35,172 nucleotides of DNA from Variovorax sp. YR752 (GTDB taxonomy: Bacteria > Pseudomonadota > Gammaproteobacteria > Burkholderiales > Burkholderiaceae_C). Positions 1-7,698 of the stretch are shown in pieces. The translations under genes and the position numbers were made by a program. The stretch is from NCBI GenBank assembly GCA_945860785.1, contig CAMATD010000023.1:1-35172 (forward strand), written 5' to 3'. Numbering within the stretch: position 1 is the first letter of the stretch; every line of letters begins with the position of its first letter. Below the pieces are notes generated by a model that was not told the origin of the DNA, did no database searches, and saw only the letters and a list, made by a program, of their open reading frames with translations.

Positions 1-426
1 AAAAGACCATGGCCATGTTGTTGTGCTACCTTGGCCGCTCTGCAAACCCATGCCCAATTTCTTGACAAGCGATCCGATGAATACGCGATCAACGCTGGTT
101 GATCGGGCTCATGCCGACATGCGCCTTGCCGCACTGTTGCGGCAGACTCCCGTCGAATTTGCACGCGCGGTCTATGGCATCAACGACTAGGCGAGCGGCC
201 GTACCGACACCATGGCAGCGCGCGAAGTTGCGCGCGCCCAACGGCAAGGCGTGCCCGTGACCGAGGAGCGCGCCGAAACGGCGGGCTGCCATGCGTGCGG
301 TGCCGAGTACGCGACATCGCAGGACTGAAAGAGCGGGCCGCGGTCAGGGTAAACCTTGTCGCGATGCAGCAAAACCGCTCCCTAGAATCATCCGATGACA
401 TGGACGTCCATGTGAAGGAGTCCGCG
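1..426. other. left-edge region with no assigned gene
   Basis: No recognisable gene lies here. On the plus strand one frame is open from the window edge to a TAG at 188-190; its last 38 codons from an ATG at 77 end in RAVYGIND. After that TAG the same frame continues, and from an ATG at 212 encodes 38 residues ending in a TGA at 326-328, with a CHAC cysteine pair near the end. Neither peptide resembles a family I know, and neither ATG has a good Shine-Dalgarno sequence. Third-position GC is lower than in the genes to the right. The stretch could be the 3' end of a gene cut by the window, a decayed gene, or non-coding DNA in front of phaR. A TTGACA at 62-67 has no matching -10. Confidence 0.4.
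383..388 (+). promoter_or_regulatory. candidate -10 box for phaR (TAGAAT)
   Basis: TAGAAT matches the sigma-70 -10 consensus at five of six positions and lies 38 bases upstream of the GTG chosen for phaR, which would give a leader of about 30 nt. No good -35 stands at the usual distance; TTGTCG at 356-361 is too far away. The assignment rests on the hexamer alone. Confidence 0.3.
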
Positions 427-960
427 GTGCAGAGCAAGAAGTCCGGGGTCAAGCCGGTACAGCGTGTGATCAAGAAGTACCCCAACCGAAGGCTCTACGA
501 CACCGAGACATCCACGTACATCACGCTGACCGAGGTGAAGCAGCTGGTCATCCAGAATGCCCAGTTCGTGGTGCGCGACGCCAAGACCGGCGACGACCTC
601 ACGCGCAGCATCCTGCTGCAGATCATTCTCGAAGAAGAGGCGGGCGGCGCGCCGATGTTCACCGAACCGGTGCTGGCCCACATCATCCGTTTCTACGGAC
701 AGGCGATGCAGGGCTACATGGGCCCCTATCTCGAGAAGAACATCCAGGCCATGACCGAGGTCCAGGCCCAGTTGGCCGACAAGGCCGAAGGCCTGACGCC
801 CGAAATGTGGTCGCGTTTCATGACCATGCAGTCGCCGATGCTCCAGGGGCTGATGGGCAATTACGTCGAGCAATCGAAGAATGTCTTCCTGCAGATGCAG
901 GAGCAGATGCAGAAAAACACCGAGCAGGTACTGGGGGCCTTTGGCATCAAGCGTCCCTGA
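427..960 (+). CDS. phaR: polyhydroxyalkanoate synthesis repressor PhaR
   Basis: PhaR is a cytoplasmic DNA-binding repressor that also binds PHB granules; in PHB-storing bacteria it controls phasin (phaP) and its own gene. The N-terminal motif IKKYPNRRLYDTETS is the hallmark of the PHB/PHA accumulation regulator DNA-binding domain (about residues 12-70). It is followed by the accumulation domain and a Gln/Met-rich C-terminal helix (QMQEQMQ). The frame is open further upstream (ATGs at 364 and 400), but I chose the GTG at 427 because AAGGAG at 414-419 stands 7 bases before it and the product (177 residues) then matches the family, which begins just before the KYPNRRLYD motif. The pha biosynthesis genes are not in this window. 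The next gene, rimO, starts 78 bp downstream and probably has its own promoter. Confidence 0.93.
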   Translation: MQSKKSGVKPVQRVIKKYPNRRLYDTETSTYITLTEVKQLVIQNAQFVVRDAKTGDDLTRSILLQIILEEEAGGAPMFTEPVLAHIIRFYGQAMQGYMGPYLEKNIQAMTEVQAQLADKAEGLTPEMWSRFMTMQSPMLQGLMGNYVEQSKNVFLQMQEQMQKNTEQVLGAFGIKRP

Positions 961-1024
961 GCGCGGCCCGGCCGCCCGAAGACTGTGGTTTCCCAATGGT
1001 TGCCCGGCTGTCACCGATAGCTGG

Positions 1025-1030
1025 GACAAT
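1025..1030 (+). promoter_or_regulatory. candidate -10 box for rimO (GACAAT)
   Basis: GACAAT ends 8 bases before the rimO ATG, with TTGCCC at 1000-1005 as a poor, wide-spaced (19 bp) -35. Transcription from it would start within one or two bases of the ATG, so the message would be nearly leaderless. The AGAGG at 1031-1035, which looks like a Shine-Dalgarno sequence, would then not be in the RNA. This is a single hexamer match. Confidence 0.3.
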
Positions 1031-1038
1031 AGAGGCAT

Positions 1039-2445
1039 ATGAGCGAAGTTGCCTCCCCCGAACGTACGATCACGCCGACCGCCCCCAAGGTCGGCTTTGT
1101 GAGCCTGGGCTGCCCCAAGGCCCTGACCGATTCCGAACTGATCCTGACCCGACTGAGCGCCGAGGGTTACCAGACCTCCAAGACTTTCGAAGGTGCCGAC
1201 CTGGTGATCGTCAACACCTGCGGCTTCATCGACGATGCGGTGAAGGAAAGCCTGGACACCATTGGTGAAGCGCTGGCCGAAAACGGCCGCGTGATCGTCA
1301 CCGGCTGCCTGGGCGCCAAGACCGGCGACCAGGGCGGCAACCTGGTGCGCCAGATGCACCCCAGCGTGCTGGCCGTCACCGGTCCGCACGCCACGCAGGA
1401 GGTGATGGACGCGGTGCACGCCAACCTGCCCAAGCCGCACGATCCGTTCATCGACCTCGTGCCCAACACTTTCGGCATTGCCGGCCTCAAGCTGACGCCG
1501 CGCCACTATGCGTACCTGAAGATCAGCGAAGGCTGCAACCACCGCTGCACCTTCTGCATCATTCCCTCGATGCGCGGCGACCTCGTGTCGCGGCCGGTCG
1601 GCGATGTGCTCGGCGAGGCCAAGGCCCTGTTCGAGGGCGGCGTGAAAGAGTTGCTGGTGATCAGCCAGGACACCTCGGCCTACGGCGTCGACGTCAAGTA
1701 CCGCACCGGCTTCTGGGACGGCAAGCCGGTCAAGACCCGCATGCTCGAACTGGTGCGCACGCTTGGCGAAATTGCCGAGCCCTATGGCGCCTGGGTCCGT
1801 CTGCACTACGTTTACCCGTACCCGAGCGTCGACGAGATCATTCCGTTGATGGCGAGCGGCCAGGTGCTGCCGTACCTCGACGTGCCGCTGCAACATAGCC
1901 ATCCCGATGTGCTCAAGCGCATGAAGCGCCCGGCCAGCGGCGAAAAGAACCTGGAACGACTGGCGCGCTGGCGCGAGGTGTGCCCGGAGCTCGTGATCCG
2001 CAGCACCTTCATCGCCGGCTTCCCGGGCGAGACCGAGCAGGAATTTGAGCATCTGCTCGACTTCATCCGCGAAGCGGAAATCGACCGCGCCGGTTGCTTT
2101 GCCTACAGCCCGGTCGCAGGCGCGACCGCCAACGACATCCCGGGCATGCTGCCCGAGCCCGAGCGCGAAGCACGCCGGGCCCGCTTCATGGAAGTGGCCG
2201 AGGCCGTATCGATCGCCAAGCTGCAAAAGCGCATCGGCTCGACGATGCAGGTGCTGGTGGATTCGGCGCCGGGCATGGGCCGAAAGGGCAGAGTGGGCCG
2301 CACGTATGCCGATGCGCCGGAAATCGACGGCACCGTGCGCCTGCTGCCGCCCGAGAAGATCAGCAAGACCATGAAGGTTGGCGAGTTCACCCGCGCGCGC
2401 ATCGTTGGCGCCGAGGGTCATGACCTGATCGCACTGCCTGTTTGA
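1039..2445 (+). CDS. rimO: ribosomal protein S12 methylthiotransferase RimO
   Basis: RimO is a cytoplasmic radical-SAM enzyme that adds a methylthio group to the conserved aspartate of ribosomal protein S12 (Asp89 in E. coli). All domains are present in 468 residues. The N-terminal UPF0004 domain has its three iron-sulfur cysteines at C25 (LGCPK), C61 (NTCGF) and C90 (TGCLG). The radical-SAM core has the CxxxCxxC signature at C166, C170 and C173 ([17 protein letters not shown]). A C-terminal TRAM domain (about 395-468) binds RNA or S12. MiaB is the nearest relative, but the GCPK and CIIPSMRG signatures fit RimO. The 3' end converges on the tRNA-Leu terminator 15 bp away. Confidence 0.97.
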   Translation: MSEVASPERTITPTAPKVGFVSLGCPKALTDSELILTRLSAEGYQTSKTFEGADLVIVNTCGFIDDAVKESLDTIGEALAENGRVIVTGCLGAKTGDQGGNLVRQMHPSVLAVTGPHATQEVMDAVHANLPKPHDPFIDLVPNTFGIAGLKLTPRHYAYLKISEGCNHRCTFCIIPSMRGDLVSRPVGDVLGEAKALFEGGVKELLVISQDTSAYGVDVKYRTGFWDGKPVKTRMLELVRTLGEIAEPYGAWVRLHYVYPYPSVDEIIPLMASGQVLPYLDVPLQHSHPDVLKRMKRPASGEKNLERLARWREVCPELVIRSTFIAGFPGETEQEFEHLLDFIREAEIDRAGCFAYSPVAGATANDIPGMLPEPEREARRARFMEVAEAVSIAKLQKRIGSTMQVLVDSAPGMGRKGRVGRTYADAPEIDGTVRLLPPEKISKTMKVGEFTRARIVGAEGHDLIALPV

Positions 2446-2460
2446 TGATTCGAGCAGGCA

Positions 2461-2489
2461 AGAAAAAAGCCACCGGAGGCTGGTGGCTT
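2461..2489 (-). terminator. intrinsic terminator of tRNA-Leu
   Basis: Read on the minus strand, an 8-bp perfect stem (AAGCCACC / GGTGGCTT, arms 2467-2474 and 2482-2489) with a 7-base loop is followed by a run of six T, then CTT. It lies 34 bp beyond the 3' end of the tRNA, as expected for a monocistronic tRNA. It begins 15 bp past the rimO stop, so the same hairpin may slow transcription arriving from rimO, although the plus-strand side lacks a U-tract. Confidence 0.85.
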
Positions 2490-2523
2490 GAATCGAAAGA
2501 CCCGGTAGGGGTCTGTTTAAACT

Positions 2524-2608
<85 letters not shown>

Positions 2609-2635
2609 CCACATACCTGCAAAAGCAAGTACGTT

Positions 2636-4957
2636 TTGAATTTCAGGAAAGAAGGCGATCATATCAAAAATAATGTCAATTCCAGCGGCTTGCTGGATGA
2701 ATTCGAAGGCACTGTTCAAGGACATCGCGACGGCCATGGCTTCGTGCAGCGCGATGACGGCGAGGCGGATATCTATCTGCCCCCGAACGAGATGCGCGCA
2801 GTGCTGCACAAGGACCGCGTCAAGGCGCGTGTCGTGCGCCAGGACCGTCGCGGTCGCCCCGAAGGGCGCGTGGTCGAGATCGTCGAGCGCCCCGAGCAGC
2901 CGATCATCGGCCGCCTGTTGCACGAAGGCGGCATCTGGCTCGTCGCCCCCGAAGACAAGCGCTACGGCCAAGACGTCCTGATTCCCAAGGGCGCCACCGG
3001 TCCCGCCAAGGTGGGGCAGGTTGTCGTCGTGCAACTCACCGAGCCGCCGGCCCTGTTCAGGCAACCCGTGGGCCGTGTGAAAGAAGTGCTGGGCGAGATC
3101 GACGACCCCGGCATGGAAATCGAAATCGCCGTGCGCAAGTACGGCGTGCCGCATGAGTTTTCCGCGGAGTGCCTGGCCGAGGCCAAGGCGCTGCCCGAGA
3201 AGGTTCGCCCCGCCGACAAGAAGGGCCGCATCGACCTGACCGACGTGCCGCTCGTCACCATCGACGGCGAAGACGCCCGCGACTTCGACGATGCCGTGTA
3301 CTGCGAACCTGCCAAGGTGGGCCGTGGCAAGGGCTGGCGCCTGCTGGTCGCGATTGCCGACGTCAGCGCCTATGTGCAGACCGGCTCGGCCATCGACATC
3401 GATGCCTACGACCGCGCCACCAGCGTCTACTTTCCGCGCCGCGTCATCCCGATGCTGCCCGAGAAGCTCTCGAACGGCCTGTGTTCGCTGAACCCCGACG
3501 TCGAGCGCCTGTGCATGGTCTGCGACATGCTCGTGGCCGCAGACGGCGAGATCTACGCCTACCAGTTCTACCCGGCCGTGATGTTCAGCCATGCACGCTT
3601 CACCTACACCGAAGTGGCCGCGATCCTGGGCAACACGCGCGGCCCCGAAGCCGCCAAGCGCAAGGACCGCGTCAAGGACCTGCTGAACCTCGCCGACGTC
3701 TACAAGGCCCTGCTCAAGCAGCGTGGCAGGCGCGGTGCGGTCGACTTCGAAACCACCGAGACGCAGATCATCTGCGACGACGCCGGCCGCATCGAGAAGA
3801 TCGTGCCGCGCACGCGCAACGAGGCGCACCGACTGATCGAAGAGGCGATGCTCGCGGCCAACGTCTGCAGCGCCGACTTCATCGCCGAAGGTAAGCACCC
3901 GGGTCTGTACCGCGTGCACGAAGGCCCGACGCCCGAGAAGAAGGAAATCCTGCGCGGTTACCTGAAGGCCATGGGTGTCGGCCTGAGCATCACCGACGAC
4001 CCCAAGCCCGGTGAATTCCAGGCGATTGCCGAAGCCACCAAGGAGCGCCCCGACTCGCAGCAGATCCACACCATGCTGCTGCGCTCGATGCAGCAGGCGA
4101 TCTACACGCCGTTCAACAGCGGCCACTTCGGCCTGGCCTACGAGGCGTACACGCATTTCACCAGTCCGATCCGGCGCTACCCCGACTTGCTGGTGCACCG
4201 CGTGATCAAGGCGATCCTCACCAAGACGCGCTATCAGCTGCCGATGCTGCCGACGCCGGGCGAGGCGCATGCCAAGCTGGCCAAGCGCCTGGCTTCGCGC
4301 GTGAAGGCGCCCACGACCAAGCCGCAGAAGGCCACGATCGCGCCCACCAAGGAAGTGCTGGCCTGGGAAGCTGCGGGCCTGCATTGCAGCGCCAACGAGC
4401 GCCGTGCCGACGAAGCCAGCCGCGACGTCGAGGCCTGGCTCAAGTGCAAGTACATGCGCGAGCACCTGGGCGAAGAATACGGCGGCGTGGTCACCGCGGC
4501 CACGACCTTCGGCATCTTCGTCACGCTCGATGCGATGTACGTCGAGGGCCTGGTGCACATCACCGAACTCGGCGGTGAATACTTCAAGTTCGACGAGATG
4601 CGCCAGGAGCTGCGCGGCGAGCGCACCGGCATTCGCTACGCCATCGGCACGCGCGTGCGGGTGCAGGTGAGCCGCGTCGACCTGGACGACCGCAAGATCG
4701 ACTTCCGCCTCGTGCGCGAAGGCGAAGACCTGACGGCGCGGGCCATGAAGGACAAGGGTGCGACATCCAGCGGCGTGCCGGTCAAGGCGTCGGCCAAGCG
4801 CGGTTCGCGCCACAAGGCCGAGGCCAGCAGCGAGCAACGGGCGGACCGCAGCGTGGTCGCGGTTGCCGCGGGGCCGCAGTCGGCCATGCAGGCCTTCAAG
4901 TCAGCGGTCAAGAAGGCCGCCAACAAGATGAAGGGGCGCAAGCCCCGCCGCGGATGA
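2636..4957 (+). CDS. rnr: ribonuclease R (3'-5' exoribonuclease), start uncertain
   Basis: RNase R processively degrades structured RNA 3' to 5' and acts in mRNA turnover, rRNA quality control and tmRNA-mediated decay. Domains run in family order: N-terminal cold-shock/OB modules (EGTVQGHRDGHGFVQRD), the RNB catalytic domain, an S1 domain (about 610-690) and a Lys/Arg-rich tail. The RNB motif TIDGEDARDFDDA supplies the four metal-binding aspartates (D210, D216, D218, D219 counted from TTG 2636). The start is odd: no ATG or GTG occurs in frame near the 5' end. TTG codons at 2636 and 2690 lack a Shine-Dalgarno sequence, while an ATC at 2663-2665 stands 7 bases after AGGAAAGAAGG. I list the longest form; the true start may be 2663. 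The gene diverges from tRNA-Leu. Confidence 0.95.
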   Translation: MNFRKEGDHIKNNVNSSGLLDEFEGTVQGHRDGHGFVQRDDGEADIYLPPNEMRAVLHKDRVKARVVRQDRRGRPEGRVVEIVERPEQPIIGRLLHEGGIWLVAPEDKRYGQDVLIPKGATGPAKVGQVVVVQLTEPPALFRQPVGRVKEVLGEIDDPGMEIEIAVRKYGVPHEFSAECLAEAKALPEKVRPADKKGRIDLTDVPLVTIDGEDARDFDDAVYCEPAKVGRGKGWRLLVAIADVSAYVQTGSAIDIDAYDRATSVYFPRRVIPMLPEKLSNGLCSLNPDVERLCMVCDMLVAADGEIYAYQFYPAVMFSHARFTYTEVAAILGNTRGPEAAKRKDRVKDLLNLADVYKALLKQRGRRGAVDFETTETQIICDDAGRIEKIVPRTRNEAHRLIEEAMLAANVCSADFIAEGKHPGLYRVHEGPTPEKKEILRGYLKAMGVGLSITDDPKPGEFQAIAEATKERPDSQQIHTMLLRSMQQAIYTPFNSGHFGLAYEAYTHFTSPIRRYPDLLVHRVIKAILTKTRYQLPMLPTPGEAHAKLAKRLASRVKAPTTKPQKATIAPTKEVLAWEAAGLHCSANERRADEASRDVEAWLKCKYMREHLGEEYGGVVTAATTFGIFVTLDAMYVEGLVHITELGGEYFKFDEMRQELRGERTGIRYAIGTRVRVQVSRVDLDDRKIDFRLVREGEDLTARAMKDKGATSSGVPVKASAKRGSRHKAEASSEQRADRSVVAVAAGPQSAMQAFKSAVKKAANKMKGRKPRRG

Positions 4958-5005
4958 CGCGCATTTCCCATTACTGATGAACAAGCCGAGAAGGAGACAT
5001 TGAGC

Positions 5006-5771
5006 ATGAGCGTTGAAAACAACAAGGGCCGCATTGCGATCGTCACGGGTGCCGGTTCCGGCATCGGCCGGGCCGCCGCCCTCGCGCTGCTGGGTGACGG
5101 CTGGAGCGTGACCCTTGCGGGGCGCCGTCTCGAACCGCTGGAGCAGGTGGCTGAAGAATCGGGCGCCGGCGCGCGCGCCTTCGCTGTGCCTACCGACGTG
5201 GCCAATGCCGAATCGGTGCAGGCGCTGTTTGCCGCCACCGTGGAGCGCTTCGGTCGCGTCGACCTGTTGTTCAACAACGCCGGCGTGAGCAACCCGCCGG
5301 GACCGTTCGAGGATTGGACGCCCGAGCAATGGAAGGGCGTGGTCGACATCAACCTGAGCGGCATGTTCTTCTGCATCCAGCAGGCCTTCCGCACGATGAA
5401 GGCGCAGACGCCGATGGGCGGCCGCATCATCAACAACGGCTCGATCTCGGCCACCGCGCCACGGCCGAACTCCGCGGCATACACCGCGACCAAGCATACG
5501 GTGGAGGGTCTCACCAAGACCGCATCGCTCGATGGCCGCAAGTACGACATCGCCGTGGGGCAGGTCGATGTGGGCAATGCCATGACCGAGCTGGCCGCGC
5601 GCATGGCCAAGGGCGTGCCGCAGGTCAATGGCGAACTCGCGATCGAGCCGCTGATCGACGATCAAGATCGTGGGCCAGTCGGTGCTCTACATGGCGAACC
5701 TGCCGCTGGAAGCCAACGTGCTGTTCCACACGATCATGGCGACGAAGATGCCCTTCGTCGGGCGCGGCTAG
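5006..5771 (+). pseudogene. SDR-family oxidoreductase, frameshifted near its 3' end
   Basis: This is a classical short-chain dehydrogenase/reductase with NAD(P)-binding TGAGSGIG (residues 14-21), NNAG (90-93) and the catalytic Ser146, Tyr159 and Lys163 (YTATK). The substrate is unknown. ATG 5006 follows AAGGAG (4991-4996) at 9 bases. The frame breaks after D218: the sequence GACGATCAAG at 5657-5666 carries one base too many. Removing the A at 5661 gives Asp-Val-Lys and then an open frame reading [17 protein letters not shown] and ending [13 protein letters not shown] at 5769-5771. That is a normal SDR tail and a normal length of about 254 residues. As written, the reading frame would run far into the opposite-strand gene. 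Either this is a sequence error or a recent inactivation; loss of the last 36 residues would remove part of the dimer interface. It starts 48 bp after rnr and ends 10 bp before the convergent nnr. Confidence 0.8.
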
Positions 5772-5781
5772 ACCTTCAGCT

Positions 5782-7239
5782 TCAGCAAGGCCCGTGGCGG
5801 GCCAGCGTGCCGGCCGTCAGCGGGGCCGCATCGGCCGGCCAGGTGTCGGCGATGTGGCCGTGGCGCCAGACGGCTTCATGCGCGGCTTCGAAGGCTGATT
5901 GTTGTGCTGCCAGCGCGGCGCCGATCATGCCGGCCAGCACGTCGCCTGTGCCGGCGGTCGCGAGCCGGGCATTTCCCGTCAGATTGAGCACCGGCGGCCC
6001 GCCGCTGTCGTCGGCGACCACCGTGCCCGAGCCCTTGAGCACGGCGACGACGCCGAAGCGCGATGCAAGCTGGCGAGCCGCGGCCAGCCTGTCGGCCTGG
6101 ATGTCGCTGGCCGTGCAACCCAGAAGGCGCGCGGCTTCCAGCGGATGCGGCGTGATCACGGTAGGCCGCCCGCGCCGAGCGCGTGACGCCAGTGGCGTTT
6201 GCAGCGCGCTGTCGGCGGCGATGGCATTGAGCGCATCGGCATCGAGCACCAGGGCTGCCGCTGTCGCCAGCACGCGCGGCAGTGCCGTGCGAATGGCAGT
6301 GCCACCGCCACAACCGCAGACCACCGTCATGGCCGAGAGATCGAGTGTGCTGGCGTCGCGCAGCATCAGTTCGGGCTGCGCGGTGTCGACTGCGGCGGCG
6401 CTCGGGTCGAGCAGCCCGACAAACACGCGGCCCGCGCCCGCATGCAGCGCGGCCGATCCGGCCAGCAGCGCGGCGCCCGCCATGCCGGGTGCTCCGCCGA
6501 TCACTGCGACATCGCCGTAGCTGCCCTTGTGCGATGCGTGGGTGCGGGGCTGGGTCCTTGGCGTACCGGCCAGGCGGGCGATCGGCTGTTCGGCCGTGCC
6601 GTCGCAGCCCAGGTCGTCGAACCAGACGGTGCCCGCCGCGTCGCGTCCTTGCGCCGTGAACAGACCCGGCTTCAGGGTAAGGAAGGTCAGGCAGTGGCGG
6701 ATCGAAGCCTGAGGTCCGGCGATGTCCGGCAGCGCACCGGTGTCCGCGTTCAACCCGGACGGCACATCGACACTGAGCACCGGTTGCGCCGTCGAATGCA
6801 TCTGCCGCAACCAGTCGGCCATGACACCCTCGGGCGGCCGGGTCGATCCGATGCCGAGCAGCGCGTCGATGGCCAACTCGTACTCTGCAGGTGGCTTCGA
6901 TCCGAAGATGACATGCGCATCGCGCGCACGCCGCAGCGATGCCCGGGCATCCGGCGGCAGGCGGTTTTCATCGCCCAGGAAAGTGACGATCGGCAGGAAG
7001 CCCCGATGCTGCAACTGGGCAGCGGCTTCGAAGCCATCGCCGCCGTTGTTGCCCGGCCCGCAAGCGATCCAGATCGTTCGCGCGTGCGGTGCGACTGCCA
7101 TGGCCAGCCGCGCCACGGCGAGGCCTGCGCGCTGCATCAGCGTGTGGGCGGGCAGGGCGGTGGCGGCCGCCTGTTCGATGCGGCGCGTTGCGGCGATGTC
7201 GAACAGGTCGGCGACGGTGGCGGGCGTGATGCGTTGCAT
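5782..7239 (-). CDS. nnr: bifunctional ADP-dependent NAD(P)H-hydrate dehydratase / NAD(P)H-hydrate epimerase
   Basis: This enzyme repairs hydrated NADH and NADPH. The N-terminal YjeF domain epimerises the S and R forms of NAD(P)HX, and the C-terminal ribokinase-like domain dehydrates the S form using ADP. The N-terminal half has GPGNNGGDG at 61-69 and SVDVPSGL. The C-terminal half has [12 protein letters not shown] near its start and the nucleotide-binding [14 protein letters not shown] with the catalytic aspartate at D433. At 485 residues it has the usual fused length. The ATG at 7239 is back to back with a divergent membrane protein gene. An ATTTTG on the plus strand (CAAAAT on the coding strand, 7246-7251) lies six bases before the ATG, so the message may be leaderless. 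Confidence 0.93.
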   Translation of the reverse strand: MQRITPATVADLFDIAATRRIEQAAATALPAHTLMQRAGLAVARLAMAVAPHARTIWIACGPGNNGGDGFEAAAQLQHRGFLPIVTFLGDENRLPPDARASLRRARDAHVIFGSKPPAEYELAIDALLGIGSTRPPEGVMADWLRQMHSTAQPVLSVDVPSGLNADTGALPDIAGPQASIRHCLTFLTLKPGLFTAQGRDAAGTVWFDDLGCDGTAEQPIARLAGTPRTQPRTHASHKGSYGDVAVIGGAPGMAGAALLAGSAALHAGAGRVFVGLLDPSAAAVDTAQPELMLRDASTLDLSAMTVVCGCGGGTAIRTALPRVLATAAALVLDADALNAIAADSALQTPLASRARRGRPTVITPHPLEAARLLGCTASDIQADRLAAARQLASRFGVVAVLKGSGTVVADDSGGPPVLNLTGNARLATAGTGDVLAGMIGAALAAQQSAFEAAHEAVWRHGHIADTWPADAAPLTAGTLARHGPC

Positions 7240-7245
7240 CGGGCC

Positions 7246-7251
7246 ATTTTG
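7246..7251 (-). promoter_or_regulatory. candidate -10 box for nnr (CAAAAT)
   Basis: On the minus strand CAAAAT is separated from the nnr ATG by exactly six bases, the distance at which transcription would begin at the start codon. No clear -35 is visible. It lies within the 30-bp divergent gap shared with the gene at 7270. Confidence 0.3.
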
Positions 7252-7257
7252 CCGCCC

Positions 7258-7263
7258 TATGAT
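7258..7263 (+). promoter_or_regulatory. candidate promoter of the 7270 gene (TATGAT)
   Basis: TATGAT matches the -10 consensus at five of six positions, with TTGCAT at 7234-7239 as a weak -35 at 18 bp (this -35 contains the nnr start codon). Six bases separate the -10 from the ATG at 7270, which predicts a leaderless transcript. No Shine-Dalgarno sequence is present. Confidence 0.4.
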
Positions 7264-7269
7264 CGATGA

Positions 7270-7698
7270 ATGATGCTCAAGAGCCTTGGCTGGCTGCTGG
7301 TCTTTCTGCTCGGGGGATTCGTCTTCTTCGGGATCGCGGCGATGGCGTGGGAGAACGGGGTGGTGTGGGGCCTGGGGTGGCTGGGCGTCGTGTGGGGCGT
7401 TTTCCTGCTGGCCGACCTGATGCGATGGAGACCGCTGCGCGATGCGGCCTGGGTCGCCGGTGCCAGCTATGGCCTGGGCGTGATTCGCTGGCTCGATGTG
7501 CCGGCAGATGCGCTTCCCTACACGCTCCGCTTGCTGGTGATGGGTGGCTATGCGCTGTGTCTGGCCTTCTTCGCGTTTGTCGCACCCGGCCTCCTGGGGT
7601 GGGTTGCCCAGAGACTCAGGCCAGCGGCGGAACCGGGGCTGCCGGTCGAGAAACCGCCGAGCCCGGAGATGCTGCGCCGGTGGGACCCTAAAGACTGA
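7270..7698 (+). CDS. small integral membrane protein of unknown function
   Basis: A 142-residue product with no family I recognise. It has hydrophobic segments at about 5-26, 30-50, 57-74 and 85-112, consistent with three or four transmembrane helices, then a Pro-rich soluble tail ending in MLRRWDPKD. No catalytic motif is visible. It starts with two consecutive ATGs (7270, 7273) without a Shine-Dalgarno sequence. An overlapping ATG at 7266 opens a different, polar frame that lacks protein-like character. The gene diverges from nnr and its end overlaps the convergent oxidoreductase gene by 11 bp. Codon choice fits the neighbours, so I take it as real. Confidence 0.7.
   Translation: MMLKSLGWLLVFLLGGFVFFGIAAMAWENGVVWGLGWLGVVWGVFLLADLMRWRPLRDAAWVAGASYGLGVIRWLDVPADALPYTLRLLVMGGYALCLAFFAFVAPGLLGWVAQRLRPAAEPGLPVEKPPSPEMLRRWDPKD

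Noticed and set aside
62-90. TTGACA at 62-67 as a -35 element
   Set aside because: No -10-like hexamer occurs 16-18 bp downstream.
5772-6520. Apparent extension of the SDR protein to 506 residues
   Set aside because: It results from the frameshift at about 5661; the added sequence is low-complexity antisense of nnr.
7266-7691. Alternative frame starting at ATG 7266
   Set aside because: It overlaps the hydrophobic protein at 7270 and encodes an Arg/Gly/Cys-rich sequence without protein features.
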